From: Nitrospiria bacterium | GTDB lineage: Bacteria; Nitrospirota; Nitrospiria; DASWJH01 | Assembly: GCA_036397255.1 (NCBI GenBank) | Contig: DASWJH010000050.1 | Location: 1-38,465 of the forward strand | Direction of reading: 5' to 3' | Length of the DNA: 38,465 nt | Notes under the pieces: model-generated | Seen by the model: the letters and a program-made list of their open reading frames with translations, nothing else | What the model was told of the DNA's origin: nothing | Database searches by the model: none | Part shown: positions 8,499 through 16,848 of the stretch, piece by piece | How the letters are laid out: every line of letters starts with the position of its first letter | Numbering within the stretch: position 1 is the first letter of the stretch | Translations under genes and position numbers: made by a program

Positions 8499-9671
8499 AT
8501 GATATCAGGAAATTTAGAAGGCAGATCACACCTTTATACTCCCACATTTCTTCTTTTGTTTATGGCCCACTTTTTTTTCGGGCTTTCCTTCTGGCCCTAT
8601 GTGTTGCTGCCTGTTTTCCTGCAGGATTTAGGGGCTGACCTTTTGATCATTGGGGTCATCATGGGTGCTTCTTCCTTGTCTGGCATTGCGGTTCGTCCTT
8701 GGGTGGGAACTGGTCTCGATCGAATCGGCAGAAGGAAGCTTCTAATTGCGGGTGGTATTATTTTTTTATTAACCCATTTCCTTTACCTTCGGGTGGGGAC
8801 AATTGATTGGATGGTTTATGCTATCCGCCTTCTTCACGGATTGGGAATGGGGATTTTGATGGCAACCTTTTTTACCCTTGCGGCTGATTATTCACCGGAA
8901 ACCCGAAGAACGGAGGGGATTTCCTTTTTTGGAATTGCGGGGCATCTTTCGGGTGCCATGGGAGTCCCCCTGGGGGAGGAATTGATACGGTTGGGCGGAT
9001 ACCCGACCCTTTTTTTGACCTGTGCCGGACTTTCTTTAATCTCAATTGGTTTGACATTTTGGATTCCGGAACCCCCAAATCGTTTATTTGGAGGGGAACC
9101 CAAAGGTTTCTTTAGGGTTTCTCTATCGCCAAATCTCCGCCTTCCTTTTATGGCAACCCTTGCTTTTGGGATTGGCCTGACTTCCTATATGGTTTTCCTA
9201 AAACCCTACGCCAATGCAATGGGCATTCAATCAGTGACCCCCTTCTTTATTGCTTACACTCTTACTGCCGTTGGGGTTCGGGTCATCGGTGGAAGCTGGC
9301 CTGACCGGTTCGGTTTAAAACCGGTCATGTATCCGGCAATGGCCTCCATGTCTTTGGGAATTTTTCTTTTTGTTCTTCAACCCACCCCGGGAGGCCTCAT
9401 TGCCAGCGGGATTTTTTGCGGTATCGGGCATGGGTATATCTTTCCTATTTTATCGGTTATGGTGGTTGGGATTGAGCCATCCTCCAACCGTGGAACCCTG
9501 ATGACGTTATATACCCTTTTGTTTGATCTTGGCCTTTTGATCGGAGCGCCTCTTTTGGGGTTCATTGCAAAGGGGGGAAACTACGGGACAATGTATATTG
9601 TGGCCGGGTTGGTTCAATTGGCCGCATTGGCGGTTTTTGTTTTCTCAGACCAAGCAAGGGAAAGAGAGTAA
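8499..9671 (+). CDS. MFS transporter
   Basis: 390-residue major facilitator superfamily permease with about 12 hydrophobic helices. The conserved loop between helices 2 and 3 is seen as RPWVGTGLDRIGRRKLL, and the matching loop after helix 8 as GSWPDRFGLKPV. This pattern is typical of the drug/H+ antiporter and YfcJ/YhhS-like branch. The substrate cannot be told; export of small toxic compounds is the common role in this branch. ATG 8499 is chosen as start. Two other ATG codons just upstream (8488-8493) are in another frame. The gene converges on msrA, with a shared stem-loop between them. Confidence 0.85.
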   Translation: MISGNLEGRSHLYTPTFLLLFMAHFFFGLSFWPYVLLPVFLQDLGADLLIIGVIMGASSLSGIAVRPWVGTGLDRIGRRKLLIAGGIIFLLTHFLYLRVGTIDWMVYAIRLLHGLGMGILMATFFTLAADYSPETRRTEGISFFGIAGHLSGAMGVPLGEELIRLGGYPTLFLTCAGLSLISIGLTFWIPEPPNRLFGGEPKGFFRVSLSPNLRLPFMATLAFGIGLTSYMVFLKPYANAMGIQSVTPFFIAYTLTAVGVRVIGGSWPDRFGLKPVMYPAMASMSLGIFLFVLQPTPGGLIASGIFCGIGHGYIFPILSVMVVGIEPSSNRGTLMTLYTLLFDLGLLIGAPLLGFIAKGGNYGTMYIVAGLVQLAALAVFVFSDQARERE

Positions 9672-9705
9672 GTAAAGGCGGAAGATTTATAATTTATTTT
9701 TACAT

Positions 9706-9722
9706 CCGCCTTCGAGAGGCGG
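9706..9722. terminator. stem-loop between convergent MFS and msrA genes
   Basis: CCGCCT-TCGAG-AGGCGG forms a 6-bp GC stem with a 5-nt loop. It is followed on the plus strand by GTAAAAATTTTTATT and on the minus strand by an AT-rich stretch. The T-run is not ideal in either direction. Its place between two convergent stop codons makes a bidirectional terminator the likeliest role. Confidence 0.5.
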
Positions 9723-9732
9723 GTAAAAATTT

Positions 9733-10371
9733 TTATTCCCACAGCTCTTTTAGACGCTGTTTACGTCCGCAGGTGTGTTTATAAAATTTATACCGGAGAG
9801 GGTTTTTTTGGTAGAAATTCTGATGGTATTCCTCGGCGGGGTAGAATTCCGAAACCGGAACGATTTCGGTGAAAATGGGGTCTTTAAAAGGGCTTGTTTT
9901 CTTAAGGTTTTCTTTAGATTCCTCCGCTAAGTTTTTCTGCTCTTGGTTGTGGTAAAAAATAGCAGGACGGTATTGGGTCCCCACATCGCAAAATTGCCGG
10001 TCGGGGGTGGTGGGATCGATGTTTCTCCAAAAATTTTCTAATAATCTCTCGTAGCTCATAATTTTTGGATCATAGCGAACCTGGACAACTTCCGCATGAC
10101 CCGTTCCACCGGCTGAAACTTCTTTGTAAGTGGGATTTTTTAAATGGCCTCCTGTATATCCCGATGTGGTGGATATCACCCCCTCTAATTCATCGAAGGC
10201 TTCTTCCATACACCAAAAACATCCTCCCGCAAATGTGGCGACCTCCAAGGGAGAAGCTTCTACTTTTGAATGTTCAGCCGAGGGTATTTGATCAGAATGG
10301 ACCATTTGGGTAAAAGAAAGCACCGTCAAAACCGCTCCAAACCAAATCCTTAAATCTTTAAACCTTTTCAT
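9733..10371 (-). CDS. msrA: exported peptide methionine sulfoxide reductase MsrA
   Basis: Reduces methionine-S-sulfoxide in proteins. The catalytic motif GGCFWCMEEAF is near residue 50. The family blocks GVISTTSGYTGG, HAEVVQVRYDP, DRQFCDVGTQYRPAIF and EYHQNFYQKNP follow in order. An N-terminal hydrophobic segment (WFGAVLTVLSFTQMVHS) ahead of the domain looks like a Sec signal peptide, so repair probably takes place in the periplasm. Length is 212 residues with the leader. The start ATG 10371 follows a run of eight G residues that serves as ribosome binding site. No msrB is present in the window. Confidence 0.94.
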   Translation of the reverse strand: MKRFKDLRIWFGAVLTVLSFTQMVHSDQIPSAEHSKVEASPLEVATFAGGCFWCMEEAFDELEGVISTTSGYTGGHLKNPTYKEVSAGGTGHAEVVQVRYDPKIMSYERLLENFWRNIDPTTPDRQFCDVGTQYRPAIFYHNQEQKNLAEESKENLKKTSPFKDPIFTEIVPVSEFYPAEEYHQNFYQKNPLRYKFYKHTCGRKQRLKELWE

Positions 10372-10521
10372 TTTTAATTCCCCCCCCTTCCGTGAACTTT
10401 CATTATAAAATAATACCCCTTTGTTGTCACGGGGTCCTCACATAAGGATCACATTTTGGTCACAAGCAATAACCCTTCTTTTTTTTGTTTTTATCCTTGG
10501 TTTCCCCTTTACCCACCCCCC

Positions 10522-10549
10522 TTGACCCTAAGAGGAATTGATGTATCCT
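10522..10549 (+). promoter_or_regulatory. possible promoter of the lipoprotein gene
   Basis: TTGACC (10522-10527), 16 bp, TATCCT (10544-10549), about 60 bp upstream of the lipoprotein start. Consensus match only. Confidence 0.35.
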
Positions 10550-10608
10550 AAACGATAGTGTCATTTTCTATTTGTATTTTTAACCTTTTATGATGGAAGG
10601 GGAGAGAA

Positions 10609-11268
10609 ATGATTAAATTTTCGAGTAAATTAAATTTTGGAATTTTTGTTTCCTTAATTTTTGTATTACCAATGGTTGGATGTGCTAAAAAAATTATTGT
10701 TGAAATTCCTCCAAGAATTAACCTTCAATCCTATCAAACGATTGGAATTGTAGAATTTTCATCAAATTCTACGGAACAACTCAATCAATTTGCCACCCAA
10801 AAAATGATGAACTATATTCAGGGGGCTCAAAACCAGGTTCGGTTTTTGGAAATAGGGTCACAGGAACAATTATTAAAAAAGCTGGGACATGAAAATCTAG
10901 ATTTGGAAGCCATTAAAGCCATCGGGCAAAAATACCATGTGAGTTCTGTTTTTACGGGAAGTTATGATATTTCCGAAATGAAGCCTAAGGTGAGCCTCAG
11001 TGAAGATTTTTCTTCTATTACTGCTTCCGCAAACGTTCATATTACGATGGCTTCAAAACATTGGGATACCCAAACGGGAGCGACCATATGGACTCATTCA
11101 CGGTATGGCGAATGGCCGGTGGGAAAAGTCAGTATGAATAAGAAAAACCCTTTATCAATCAGTATGAGTGACCCCGAAGGGAAATATGGCCACTTTCTTT
11201 CCAAGTTGGTGTATAGGGTAACCGATGATTTCAGACCTCATTATGAAAAAAGAAAGGCCTCTAAATAA
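10609..11268 (+). CDS. lipoprotein, possibly CsgG/TolB-N-like
   Basis: 219 residues with a lipoprotein signal: MIKFSSKLNFGIF..., then the lipobox PMVGC with Cys at residue 25, so it is probably anchored in the outer membrane. The mature part begins with an α/β pattern (YQTIGIVEFSS, QVRFLEIG, IKAIGQKYHVSSVFTGSY). This resembles the N-terminal domain shared by CsgG- and TolB-like periplasmic proteins, which builds small-molecule or peptide-binding folds; the likeness is inferred by eye. It is followed by a β-rich half (SANVHITMASKHWDTQTGATIW). The ribosome binding site GGAAGGGGAGAG precedes ATG 10609. It is a single gene, with a weak hairpin and T-run about 140 bp downstream. Confidence 0.7.
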   Translation: MIKFSSKLNFGIFVSLIFVLPMVGCAKKIIVEIPPRINLQSYQTIGIVEFSSNSTEQLNQFATQKMMNYIQGAQNQVRFLEIGSQEQLLKKLGHENLDLEAIKAIGQKYHVSSVFTGSYDISEMKPKVSLSEDFSSITASANVHITMASKHWDTQTGATIWTHSRYGEWPVGKVSMNKKNPLSISMSDPEGKYGHFLSKLVYRVTDDFRPHYEKRKASK

Positions 11269-11403
11269 CCCTCCTTTAAATGATTTTATAACGCGCCCCC
11301 AACCTCGTCCCTAGATCTTTTTCAGTTTTAGGATAGCCTACCAATCATTTTTCTTGTGGTATATCCATTATTTCAATATACTTTAAGCATAGAAGGTATT
11401 TAG

Positions 11404-11428
11404 AAACCCTGACACCTGATGGGTTTTT
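11404..11428 (+). terminator. weak intrinsic terminator after the lipoprotein gene
   Basis: AAACCC and GGGTTT (six pairs, 11-nt loop) are followed directly by a T-run on the plus strand. It lies 136 bp after the lipoprotein stop and just before the next small gene. Confidence 0.35.
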
Positions 11429-11478
11429 TTCCATCTGATTTTTTTCTATGAACTCCTTTCCAAGGGATATACGGGCAC

Positions 11479-11712
11479 ATGGATCAAGATAAAGAAAAAA
11501 GGAATGAGAAATTGGGGTGGTTCCGTGCTTTCTTTCGTGAACTATTGTCGATGCCCCTGCGACATATGATCGTTTTCCTGGTTTCAACCGTGTTGCTGAT
11601 TCTTTTGGAGGTGGAGCTAACCGAGGGCTGGCACCTCATCCATATTATCCAGATTCTCGGGGGGATGGTTTTTGTGTACCTCCTTTGGGCCGCATGGAAA
11701 TCCAAAAATTAA
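11479..11712 (+). CDS. small two-helix membrane protein
   Basis: 77 residues: a charged start (MDQDKEKRNEK), then a helix around residues 30-46 (MIVFLVSTVLLILLEVEL) and a second around 53-72 (IHIIQILGGMVFVYLLWAAW), ending in KSKN. No family is recognised. The clean pattern of a charged tail and two helices supports a real gene, but the ribosome binding site is poor (AAGGGATATACGGGCAC before ATG) and no partner gene is adjacent. Confidence 0.5.
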   Translation: MDQDKEKRNEKLGWFRAFFRELLSMPLRHMIVFLVSTVLLILLEVELTEGWHLIHIIQILGGMVFVYLLWAAWKSKN

Positions 11713-12023
11713 GAGTTCAAAACGTTTAAACTGGGTAAAAAGTATTTCAATTACCGCTTAAACCATTTAAGCATTTTAATCCAGTGTCAGCCTTGAAGGA
11801 ATTGTGGGTGGGCATGTTCCGTGTCGTTTTTATTTCATCCCTGGGTTTAATAATTGCTGATGAATTTTCCAAAACGACCTGTGGCGAAGAAACCGTGGGA
11901 AACGCAATCTCGGGAGGGTTGAACTTTTCTCCAAAGAAGGTGGTTAAGGGAGTTTGAGGCAGGAGGATGGAGACGGGGGAGCTTAAAGAAAGGGAAGAGG
12001 AAGGGGAAAAATAAACCATGGCG
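11713..12023. other. intergenic stretch without a supported gene
   Basis: About 310 bp between the small membrane protein and mtgA. A 119-codon minus-strand frame crosses it but runs into mtgA, is Ser/Pro-rich and has no family look. I see no RNA gene, repeat or clear terminator here. Confidence 0.5.
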
Positions 12024-12731
12024 CTATTTTTCCAACTGGCGCTCCACAAAACCGGAAATCCATTCTGCCCGTTTTCGGGCATAATTTGAGTTTCGATTTT
12101 TTTCAAAGCGCAGGGGAGAGGGAAGGATCGCCGCCAACCATGAAGCCTCCATGAGCGTCAGGTGTTCAGCGGACTTTCCAAAATAGTGTCTGGAGGCCGC
12201 TTCGGCCCCATAGATCCCACTACCCCATTCGATGACGTTTAAATAAATTTCAAGTAAACGATTTTTTGAAAGGGAATGTTCCAGTCGGATGGTGATGGCG
12301 AATTCTTTATATTTTCGCAGAATGGATTTAGAGGGTTCCAGATACAGATTTTTAGCAAGCTGTTGAGAAATGGTGCTTCCCCCCCGATAAAACCGGCGTT
12401 CTTTTAGATTTCTCTTTTGTGCATCCCAAATGGCCCTCCAATCTATGCCCTGGTGCTGGTAAAATTTAGCATCTTCCCCAACGATCACCGCATGTTTTAA
12501 TTCAGGGGCAATTCGTTTTAACGGAACCCAAATTGGTTTTCCTTGTATCCCGTTTTCCTTACGATATTTTATAAAGGCGGTTTCGGTGGGGTTTCCCTCT
12601 GCCAGAGTAGAAAACCCAGGAAGATCTGCAACCCACATGATAACAGCAGCCATGCTGCCCACCGAGAATAGAATAATCAATTGAAAAATAAATAAAAAGG
12701 GACGCCTTTTTTTCCTTATTCGGTTGTCCAT
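12024..12731 (-). CDS. mtgA: monofunctional peptidoglycan glycosyltransferase
   Basis: GT51 enzyme that polymerises lipid II into glycan strands at the outer face of the inner membrane. The N-terminus has a basic patch (NRIRKKRRPF) and one transmembrane helix (residues about 12-34). Catalytic motif 1 with the key Glu is seen as VIVGEDAKFYQHQGIDW, followed by RGGSTISQQLAKNL (motif 2), RKYKEFAITIRLEHSLSKNRLLEIYLN (motif 3) and EWGSGIYGAEAASRHYFGK (motif 4). There is no transpeptidase domain; the 235-residue length is normal for MtgA. AGGAAT stands just before ATG 12731. Confidence 0.95.
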   Translation of the reverse strand: MDNRIRKKRRPFLFIFQLIILFSVGSMAAVIMWVADLPGFSTLAEGNPTETAFIKYRKENGIQGKPIWVPLKRIAPELKHAVIVGEDAKFYQHQGIDWRAIWDAQKRNLKERRFYRGGSTISQQLAKNLYLEPSKSILRKYKEFAITIRLEHSLSKNRLLEIYLNVIEWGSGIYGAEAASRHYFGKSAEHLTLMEASWLAAILPSPLRFEKNRNSNYARKRAEWISGFVERQLEK

Positions 12732-12922
12732 ATTCCTAAATATACACCTTTTTCAAAAATTAAAAAGGTTGGGTTCTGGGGGGAATATTCAAAGAGGAGG
12801 CAAAAAAAAGGGTTGAAATAAAGGAGGAATTAGGGGAATAAATAGAGATCGGCAGTGAAGGATAGGTCGATAGCCGAGAGGTTTGAGGATAGATGAGAAG
12901 GGGGTAAAGAAGAGATTTGAAA

Positions 12923-13579
12923 ATGGAAAGGCTCAGTTCAGAAAATCTTGAAGCAGAGCAGGCCAAGACCCTAAACACGCCCCACCTGCGGTATGGGTTT
13001 TTATCCAGAATTTTATTTTTGGTGATGGACCTCTTTTACGGACGCCGAAGAAGTTTGAGCAAATTTAAGGTATTGGAGATTATTGCCCGTGTTCCCTATC
13101 AGGCCTGGGAGCATGTGGCCTACATTGCCATTACCCATACCTACAGTCAAGCGGACTTTGCCCGGAGGATTTTTAACCGCATCCAGGAAAGCCGTCAGCA
13201 GCAGGACAACGAGCAGTGGCACCTTTTAATTCTTGAAGAATATGTATACCGCAAACCGATTAAAGAGTCCTATGCACTCCATCGGGCTATTCCCCAGGTG
13301 TTGGCTTTTTTCTATTATCAGGTGAGCTGGTTTTTATATGTCATTAAGCCTGCCATGAGCTATCAACTTAATGCAGAATTTGAAGACCATGCGGAACATG
13401 AATATATGGCTTTTGTGCAAGAGCATCCTGAGCTTGAAGAAGAGGTTTTTGAGAGTATCTTTAAAAAAGATTTTGGGGATTTTAAAACAATGGCTGATGT
13501 GTTTCGCCAAATCGGGTACGATGAGCGTATGCATAAAGAGGAAAGCCTGAAAAGAATTGCAGAAGCGCGGTTTTCCTAA
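12923..13579 (+). CDS. alternative oxidase-like di-iron protein (AOX/PTOX family)
   Basis: About 218 residues resembling the quinol-oxidising alternative oxidase, a monotopic membrane di-iron enzyme that reduces O2 to water without proton pumping. The iron-binding pattern is present: NEQWHLLILEE (ExxH, about residue 98), FEDHAEHEYMAF (about 155-160) and DERMHKEES (ExxH-type, about 203). Two hydrophobic stretches lie between the first and second ligand groups (QVLAFFYYQVSWFLYVI). The first Glu is probably within RVPYQAWEHVAYI. Motif details differ from plant AOX (for example EHEYMAF for IHSYTEF), so a divergent or different-substrate member is possible. The first possible start is TTG 12917; ATG 12923 is preferred. 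Confidence 0.75.
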   Translation: MERLSSENLEAEQAKTLNTPHLRYGFLSRILFLVMDLFYGRRRSLSKFKVLEIIARVPYQAWEHVAYIAITHTYSQADFARRIFNRIQESRQQQDNEQWHLLILEEYVYRKPIKESYALHRAIPQVLAFFYYQVSWFLYVIKPAMSYQLNAEFEDHAEHEYMAFVQEHPELEEEVFESIFKKDFGDFKTMADVFRQIGYDERMHKEESLKRIAEARFS

Positions 13580-13607
13580 TAGGGTGAATTAAGGGGGGAG
13601 AATTCAG

Positions 13608-13943
13608 ATGAGAGAAAGAAAATTCAGTTCAGCAAAAAATAAAAAACCCAAAAAAGTGGAAAACCGCCAATCGGTTGATGAAATCGTGAGGGAATTAAAA
13701 AAACGGGGTTCATCTACAAGTGATTACCGCGAACGGTCCCTCCGGATACATGGTTTAATTTGTGCAAAATGTGGAAAAGGGTTTGATGAAAAAAATCGAA
13801 ATCTCCTTACCGTTCACCATAAAGATGGAAATCACCAAAATAACCCGTCCGATGGTTCTAATTGGGAGAATTTGTGTGTCTATTGCCATGAAGATGAGCA
13901 TAGCCGGGGTGGGCTAGGAAAATATTTAAGTGGCGATGAATAA
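13608..13943 (+). CDS. YajD-type HNH nuclease
   Basis: 111-residue HNH endonuclease-family protein. The N-terminal 40 residues are basic and probably disordered. The core has a zinc knuckle CAKCGKGF (about 52-59), then TVHHKDGNHQNNPSDGSNWENL with the HH and the catalytic Asn region, then YCHEDEHS, completing the HNH zinc site. E. coli YajD has the same layout; its role is not established. ATG 13608 follows GGGGGGAGAA. It starts 28 bp after the oxidase-like gene on the same strand, so the two may be co-transcribed, and ends 4 bp before the convergent acyltransferase stop. Confidence 0.88.
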   Translation: MRERKFSSAKNKKPKKVENRQSVDEIVRELKKRGSSTSDYRERSLRIHGLICAKCGKGFDEKNRNLLTVHHKDGNHQNNPSDGSNWENLCVYCHEDEHSRGGLGKYLSGDE

Positions 13944-13947
13944 CCCT

Positions 13948-14835
13948 TCATTCTCTCCAACCCCGGTGCAACCAGATCCATTGATCAGGATATTGTCCGA
14001 TATACCTTTCCAATATCTGGATGCAATGTTGGGTGTCCTTCAAAATGGAATCGTTTAATTTCAGGCCCTGTGAGAGCGTGAGAGCTGGTTCGATAACCAC
14101 CCTGTGTTTTCCCTGGGGTTCCCGGATCATAAACACGGGGACAATGGGAACCTTATACCTGCGGGCCAGCATTGCCAGGCTTTTAAAAGCAAAAAATTTC
14201 TGACCGAAAAATTTTACAGGGATTCCCAAAGCCTCATTGGCATGCTGGTCAAGGACAAATCCTACCATTTCGTTTTTTCGAAAAGCGCTGATCACCTTGT
14301 TTGTTCCTTCATTCTTCTCTATCGGGTTTACCCCCGCTCTACGGCGAATCCCATTTACAAACACATCCACGTGGTTGTTTTTTATCTTCCGGGCCAACAT
14401 ATTAAAGGGGACCCCCCGTAGGGCCAGCACCGCTGATAACATCTCCCAGTTACCAAAGTGCGCCGAGAGCAAAAACACCCCACGGCCTTTTTTGTGGGCT
14501 TCTTCGAGGTGTTCCAAACCCTCAAAGGTGACATAGTTGTATATCGTTTTTGGGGTTAGAAGAGGGAGGCGAAAAAATTCGATCAAGCCCCTGCCGAAGT
14601 TTTGATACATCTTCCGGGCAATGGTACGAATTTCACGATCTGATTTTTTTCCAGCCAAGGCCCGGTGGAGATTTTGAAGGGCAATTTTCGTTTTTGGGCG
14701 CCAAAGATAAAAGACAAGACATCCAAGAAAGGACCCAAAACGAAGGGCCATTGAAAGCGGAAGGCGTTGGAAACATCCCATAATCAGGTGAAAATACCAA
14801 GGACCGTTTCCCTGTTCAGAATGTTCTCTTTTCAT
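13948..14835 (-). CDS. LpxL/HtrB-family lipid A-type acyltransferase
   Basis: 295-residue inner-membrane acyltransferase that adds a secondary acyl chain to a lipid A precursor or a similar lipid. The catalytic HxxxxE is LLSAHFGNWEML near residue 138. Other landmarks are an N-terminal hydrophobic region (ALRFGSFLGCLVFYLW), KIALQNLHRAL, GVFLLSAH, NPIEKN, GFVLDQHANEALGIPVKFFGQ and the C-terminal QYPDQWIWLHRGWR, all standard in this family. It supports a lipid A-bearing Gram-negative outer membrane. GGAAAT precedes ATG 14835. Whether it corresponds to LpxL or LpxM cannot be decided. Confidence 0.92.
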   Translation of the reverse strand: MKREHSEQGNGPWYFHLIMGCFQRLPLSMALRFGSFLGCLVFYLWRPKTKIALQNLHRALAGKKSDREIRTIARKMYQNFGRGLIEFFRLPLLTPKTIYNYVTFEGLEHLEEAHKKGRGVFLLSAHFGNWEMLSAVLALRGVPFNMLARKIKNNHVDVFVNGIRRRAGVNPIEKNEGTNKVISAFRKNEMVGFVLDQHANEALGIPVKFFGQKFFAFKSLAMLARRYKVPIVPVFMIREPQGKHRVVIEPALTLSQGLKLNDSILKDTQHCIQILERYIGQYPDQWIWLHRGWRE

Positions 14836-15035
14836 ATTTCCAGCTACCCGGTATCCAGATTTTTAGAATAACCTGGTTTGGGTCGTTGGTCAAAAGATGG
14901 GGGATAACTCCCGAGCAAGAATTCGATTTTGAAAATTATAACCTCTTATTCCTAAACATACAAATTTTAAAAAAAAAGCAGTTATTTGTATTTAAAAGAA
15001 GAGGTTTATCCTTTGAAAAAAGTGTTCAAGGGAGT

Positions 15036-16283
15036 TTATGAGTTCCTGTAGCTGAACCTGTTTTCTCCTTTGAGTGGTCGGTTGTTTGTACTTCTTGGCT
15101 TCCAGGGTTTTCCTTTTGCTGGGATGCTTCTCGGTTTTGGTGTGGAATTGGAATTTAGGTGGGTTTGGAGTTGAGGAATTCCCCTGACCGGAATACGTTT
15201 TCCGATTAACTTTTCGATTGCCCAAATCAGCGGTTTTTCCTCCGGGGACATTAATGTCAGTGCATTCCCTCCCTTGCCCGCCCGTGCGGTCCGTCCAATT
15301 CGGTGGACATAGTCCTCGGGGGAATGAGGGACATCAAAGTTAACAACATGTGAAATCCCAACAACATCCAACCCTCTGGAAGCGACATCCGTTGCCACCA
15401 AAATATTAACCTTCCCCCTCCGAAAACTCTCCAACGCCTGGGTTCTTGCCCACTGGCTCTTGTTTCCATGAATTGTGGCTACGGGGTATCCACTTTGAAT
15501 TAAGAATTTAGAAAGCTTTTCCACCCCTCTTTTAGTTTTGGTAAATACAAGTGTTTGCAACATCTTTTCTTCTCTAATCAGATTTTGGAGAAAATTGCGC
15601 TTATTGGAAACAACCACTGGGCAGATTTCCTGGTGAATCCCCTCTGCTGATGAAGATTGCCGGGAAACTTCCACCCGAACTGGTGAATTCAGGAGTTCTT
15701 TAGCCAGTTGATGAATGGGTTCTGGCATCGTTGCGGAAAAAAGCATTGTCCTTCGTTTAGAAGGTAATTTGCGGGCAATCTTCCTCACGTCACCAATAAA
15801 TCCCATGTCCAGCATTCGGTCGGCTTCGTCCAAAACGAAAAATTCAAGGTTTTTAAAATTTACGTTGCCACGTTCCATAAGGTCCAGCAAACGGCCAGGG
15901 GTAGCCACCAAAAGGTCAATCCCTTGGCGAAGTTTCTGCTGTTGGGGGACCAGGCTCACACCCCCAAAAACCGCCGCGGATTTTAGGTGAAGATAGCGCC
16001 CATAAGTGCGGACGCTCTCGTAAACCTGGGCCGCAAGCTCGCGAGTGGGTACGAGAATCAAAGCCCGAAGATGTTTAGGTTGTCCTAGGCGCAAGTGGTG
16101 AAGGATGGGAAGTACAAAAACAGCGGTTTTTCCGGTACCTGTTTGAGCACACCCCACCAGGTCACGACCTTCCAGAATTCTTGGAATGCCTTGGGTTTGT
16201 ATGGGTGTGGTGTTTTTATAACCTTTTTCTTGGATAGCCCGGAGAAGCTCTGGGGCAAGACCTAAATCAGAAAATTTTGTCAC
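15036..16283 (-). CDS. DEAD-box RNA helicase, RhlE-like
   Basis: 415-residue ATP-dependent RNA helicase of the kind used in ribosome assembly and mRNA turnover, often important in the cold. Motifs in order: TPIQTQGIP (Q), AQTGTGKTAVF (I), VPTRELAAQV (Ia), TPGRLLDL (Ib), VLDEADRMLDMGF (II), FSATMP (III), TLVFTKTKRGVE (IV), VATDVASRGLD (V) and HRIGRTARAGKGG (VI). A basic, disordered tail of about 50 residues follows, as in RhlE proteins. The start is GTG 16283 with GGAGAAATTTC ahead. A perfect 19-bp palindrome lies in its upstream region at 16334-16352, overlapping a candidate −10 box. Confidence 0.93.
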   Translation of the reverse strand: MTKFSDLGLAPELLRAIQEKGYKNTTPIQTQGIPRILEGRDLVGCAQTGTGKTAVFVLPILHHLRLGQPKHLRALILVPTRELAAQVYESVRTYGRYLHLKSAAVFGGVSLVPQQQKLRQGIDLLVATPGRLLDLMERGNVNFKNLEFFVLDEADRMLDMGFIGDVRKIARKLPSKRRTMLFSATMPEPIHQLAKELLNSPVRVEVSRQSSSAEGIHQEICPVVVSNKRNFLQNLIREEKMLQTLVFTKTKRGVEKLSKFLIQSGYPVATIHGNKSQWARTQALESFRRGKVNILVATDVASRGLDVVGISHVVNFDVPHSPEDYVHRIGRTARAGKGGNALTLMSPEEKPLIWAIEKLIGKRIPVRGIPQLQTHLNSNSTPKPRSIPAKGKPWKPRSTNNRPLKGENRFSYRNS

Positions 16284-16333
16284 GAAATTTCTCCTTTTCC
16301 CTCTCTGACGTTCTGAGGGATTTTTGAGATACT

Positions 16334-16352
16334 ATTGATGGAATCCATCAAT
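16334..16352. promoter_or_regulatory. perfect 19-bp palindrome upstream of the helicase gene
   Basis: ATTGATGGA-A-TCCATCAAT is a perfect inverted repeat with a single central base, about 50 bp before the helicase start codon. It overlaps the downstream part of the −10 box of a candidate promoter. It could be a repressor operator or an RNA hairpin in the leader. No second copy was noticed in the window. Confidence 0.45.
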
Positions 16353-16378
16353 GTACCAGTATGATTGAAAGGAACCAA
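16350..16378 (-). promoter_or_regulatory. candidate helicase promoter
   Basis: On the minus strand, TTGGTT (16373-16378), 17 bp, TACATT (16350-16355). A moderate match to σ70 consensus. The −10 box overlaps the palindrome at 16334-16352. Confidence 0.35.
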
Positions 16379-16543
16379 AATGAGAGACGGGAAAAAACAG
16401 ATTAAGGCCTGGAAGACCCCGCTCTTGAGCGGGTATACACCAAAAGGAAGGAAACCAGCTCACGGTTCATTTTATTTTTAGATTTTTTAAAATAACACAT
16501 GTAGAAAAATCGAAAAACCTTTTTTTTCTATATTTTAAAAAAA

Positions 16544-16569
16544 AGCCCCTCGTTTGAGTTGAAGGGGCT
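16544..16569 (-). terminator. intrinsic terminator of the first cspA-type gene
   Basis: AGCCCCT and AGGGGCT form a 7-bp stem with a 12-nt loop, followed on the minus strand by a run of eight T residues. It starts about 30 bp after the stop codon of the cold-shock gene. Confidence 0.85.
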
Positions 16570-16599
16570 CTTCATTGTAGTAGTATACGCTAAAAAAAA

Positions 16600-16800
16600 T
16601 TAACGCTTCACCACATTGGTGGCCTGCAAGCCTTTGGGGCCTTGAGTAACTTCAAATTCTACTTCTTGGCCTTCCTCAAGGGATTTAAAACCATTGTCTT
16701 GAATGGCTGAAAAGTGGACGAACACATCATCGCCCCCTTCCTGAGAAATAAAACCAAAGCCCTTATCGGCGTTAAACCACTTTACTTTACCTGTTGACAT
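16600..16800 (-). CDS. cold-shock domain protein (first copy)
   Basis: 66-residue CspA-type OB-fold RNA/DNA-binding protein. The RNP1 motif is KGFGFISQE and RNP2 is VFVHFSAI; the start is [13 protein letters not shown] and the end [13 protein letters not shown]. Such proteins melt RNA structure in the cold or in growth. AAAGGAG precedes ATG 16800. Its leader of about 130 nt carries a terminator-like hairpin and a promoter, closely matched by the second copy at 23089-23292. The proteins are about 75-80% alike by eye. Confidence 0.96.
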   Translation of the reverse strand: MSTGKVKWFNADKGFGFISQEGGDDVFVHFSAIQDNGFKSLEEGQEVEFEVTQGPKGLQATNVVKR

Positions 16801-16848
16801 AACTCATTTTCTCCTTTTAATTTTTGTTGCTTTGCTCTACTTCACTAA

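Noticed and set aside
11747-12106. 119-codon minus-strand frame downstream of mtgA
   Set aside because: Overlaps the conserved 3' end of mtgA in another frame, low-complexity Ser/Pro sequence, no ribosome binding site.
16418-16433. CCCGCTC-TT-GAGCGGG inverted repeat as a terminator
   Set aside because: No T-run on either side and no gene ends here; too short and isolated to name.
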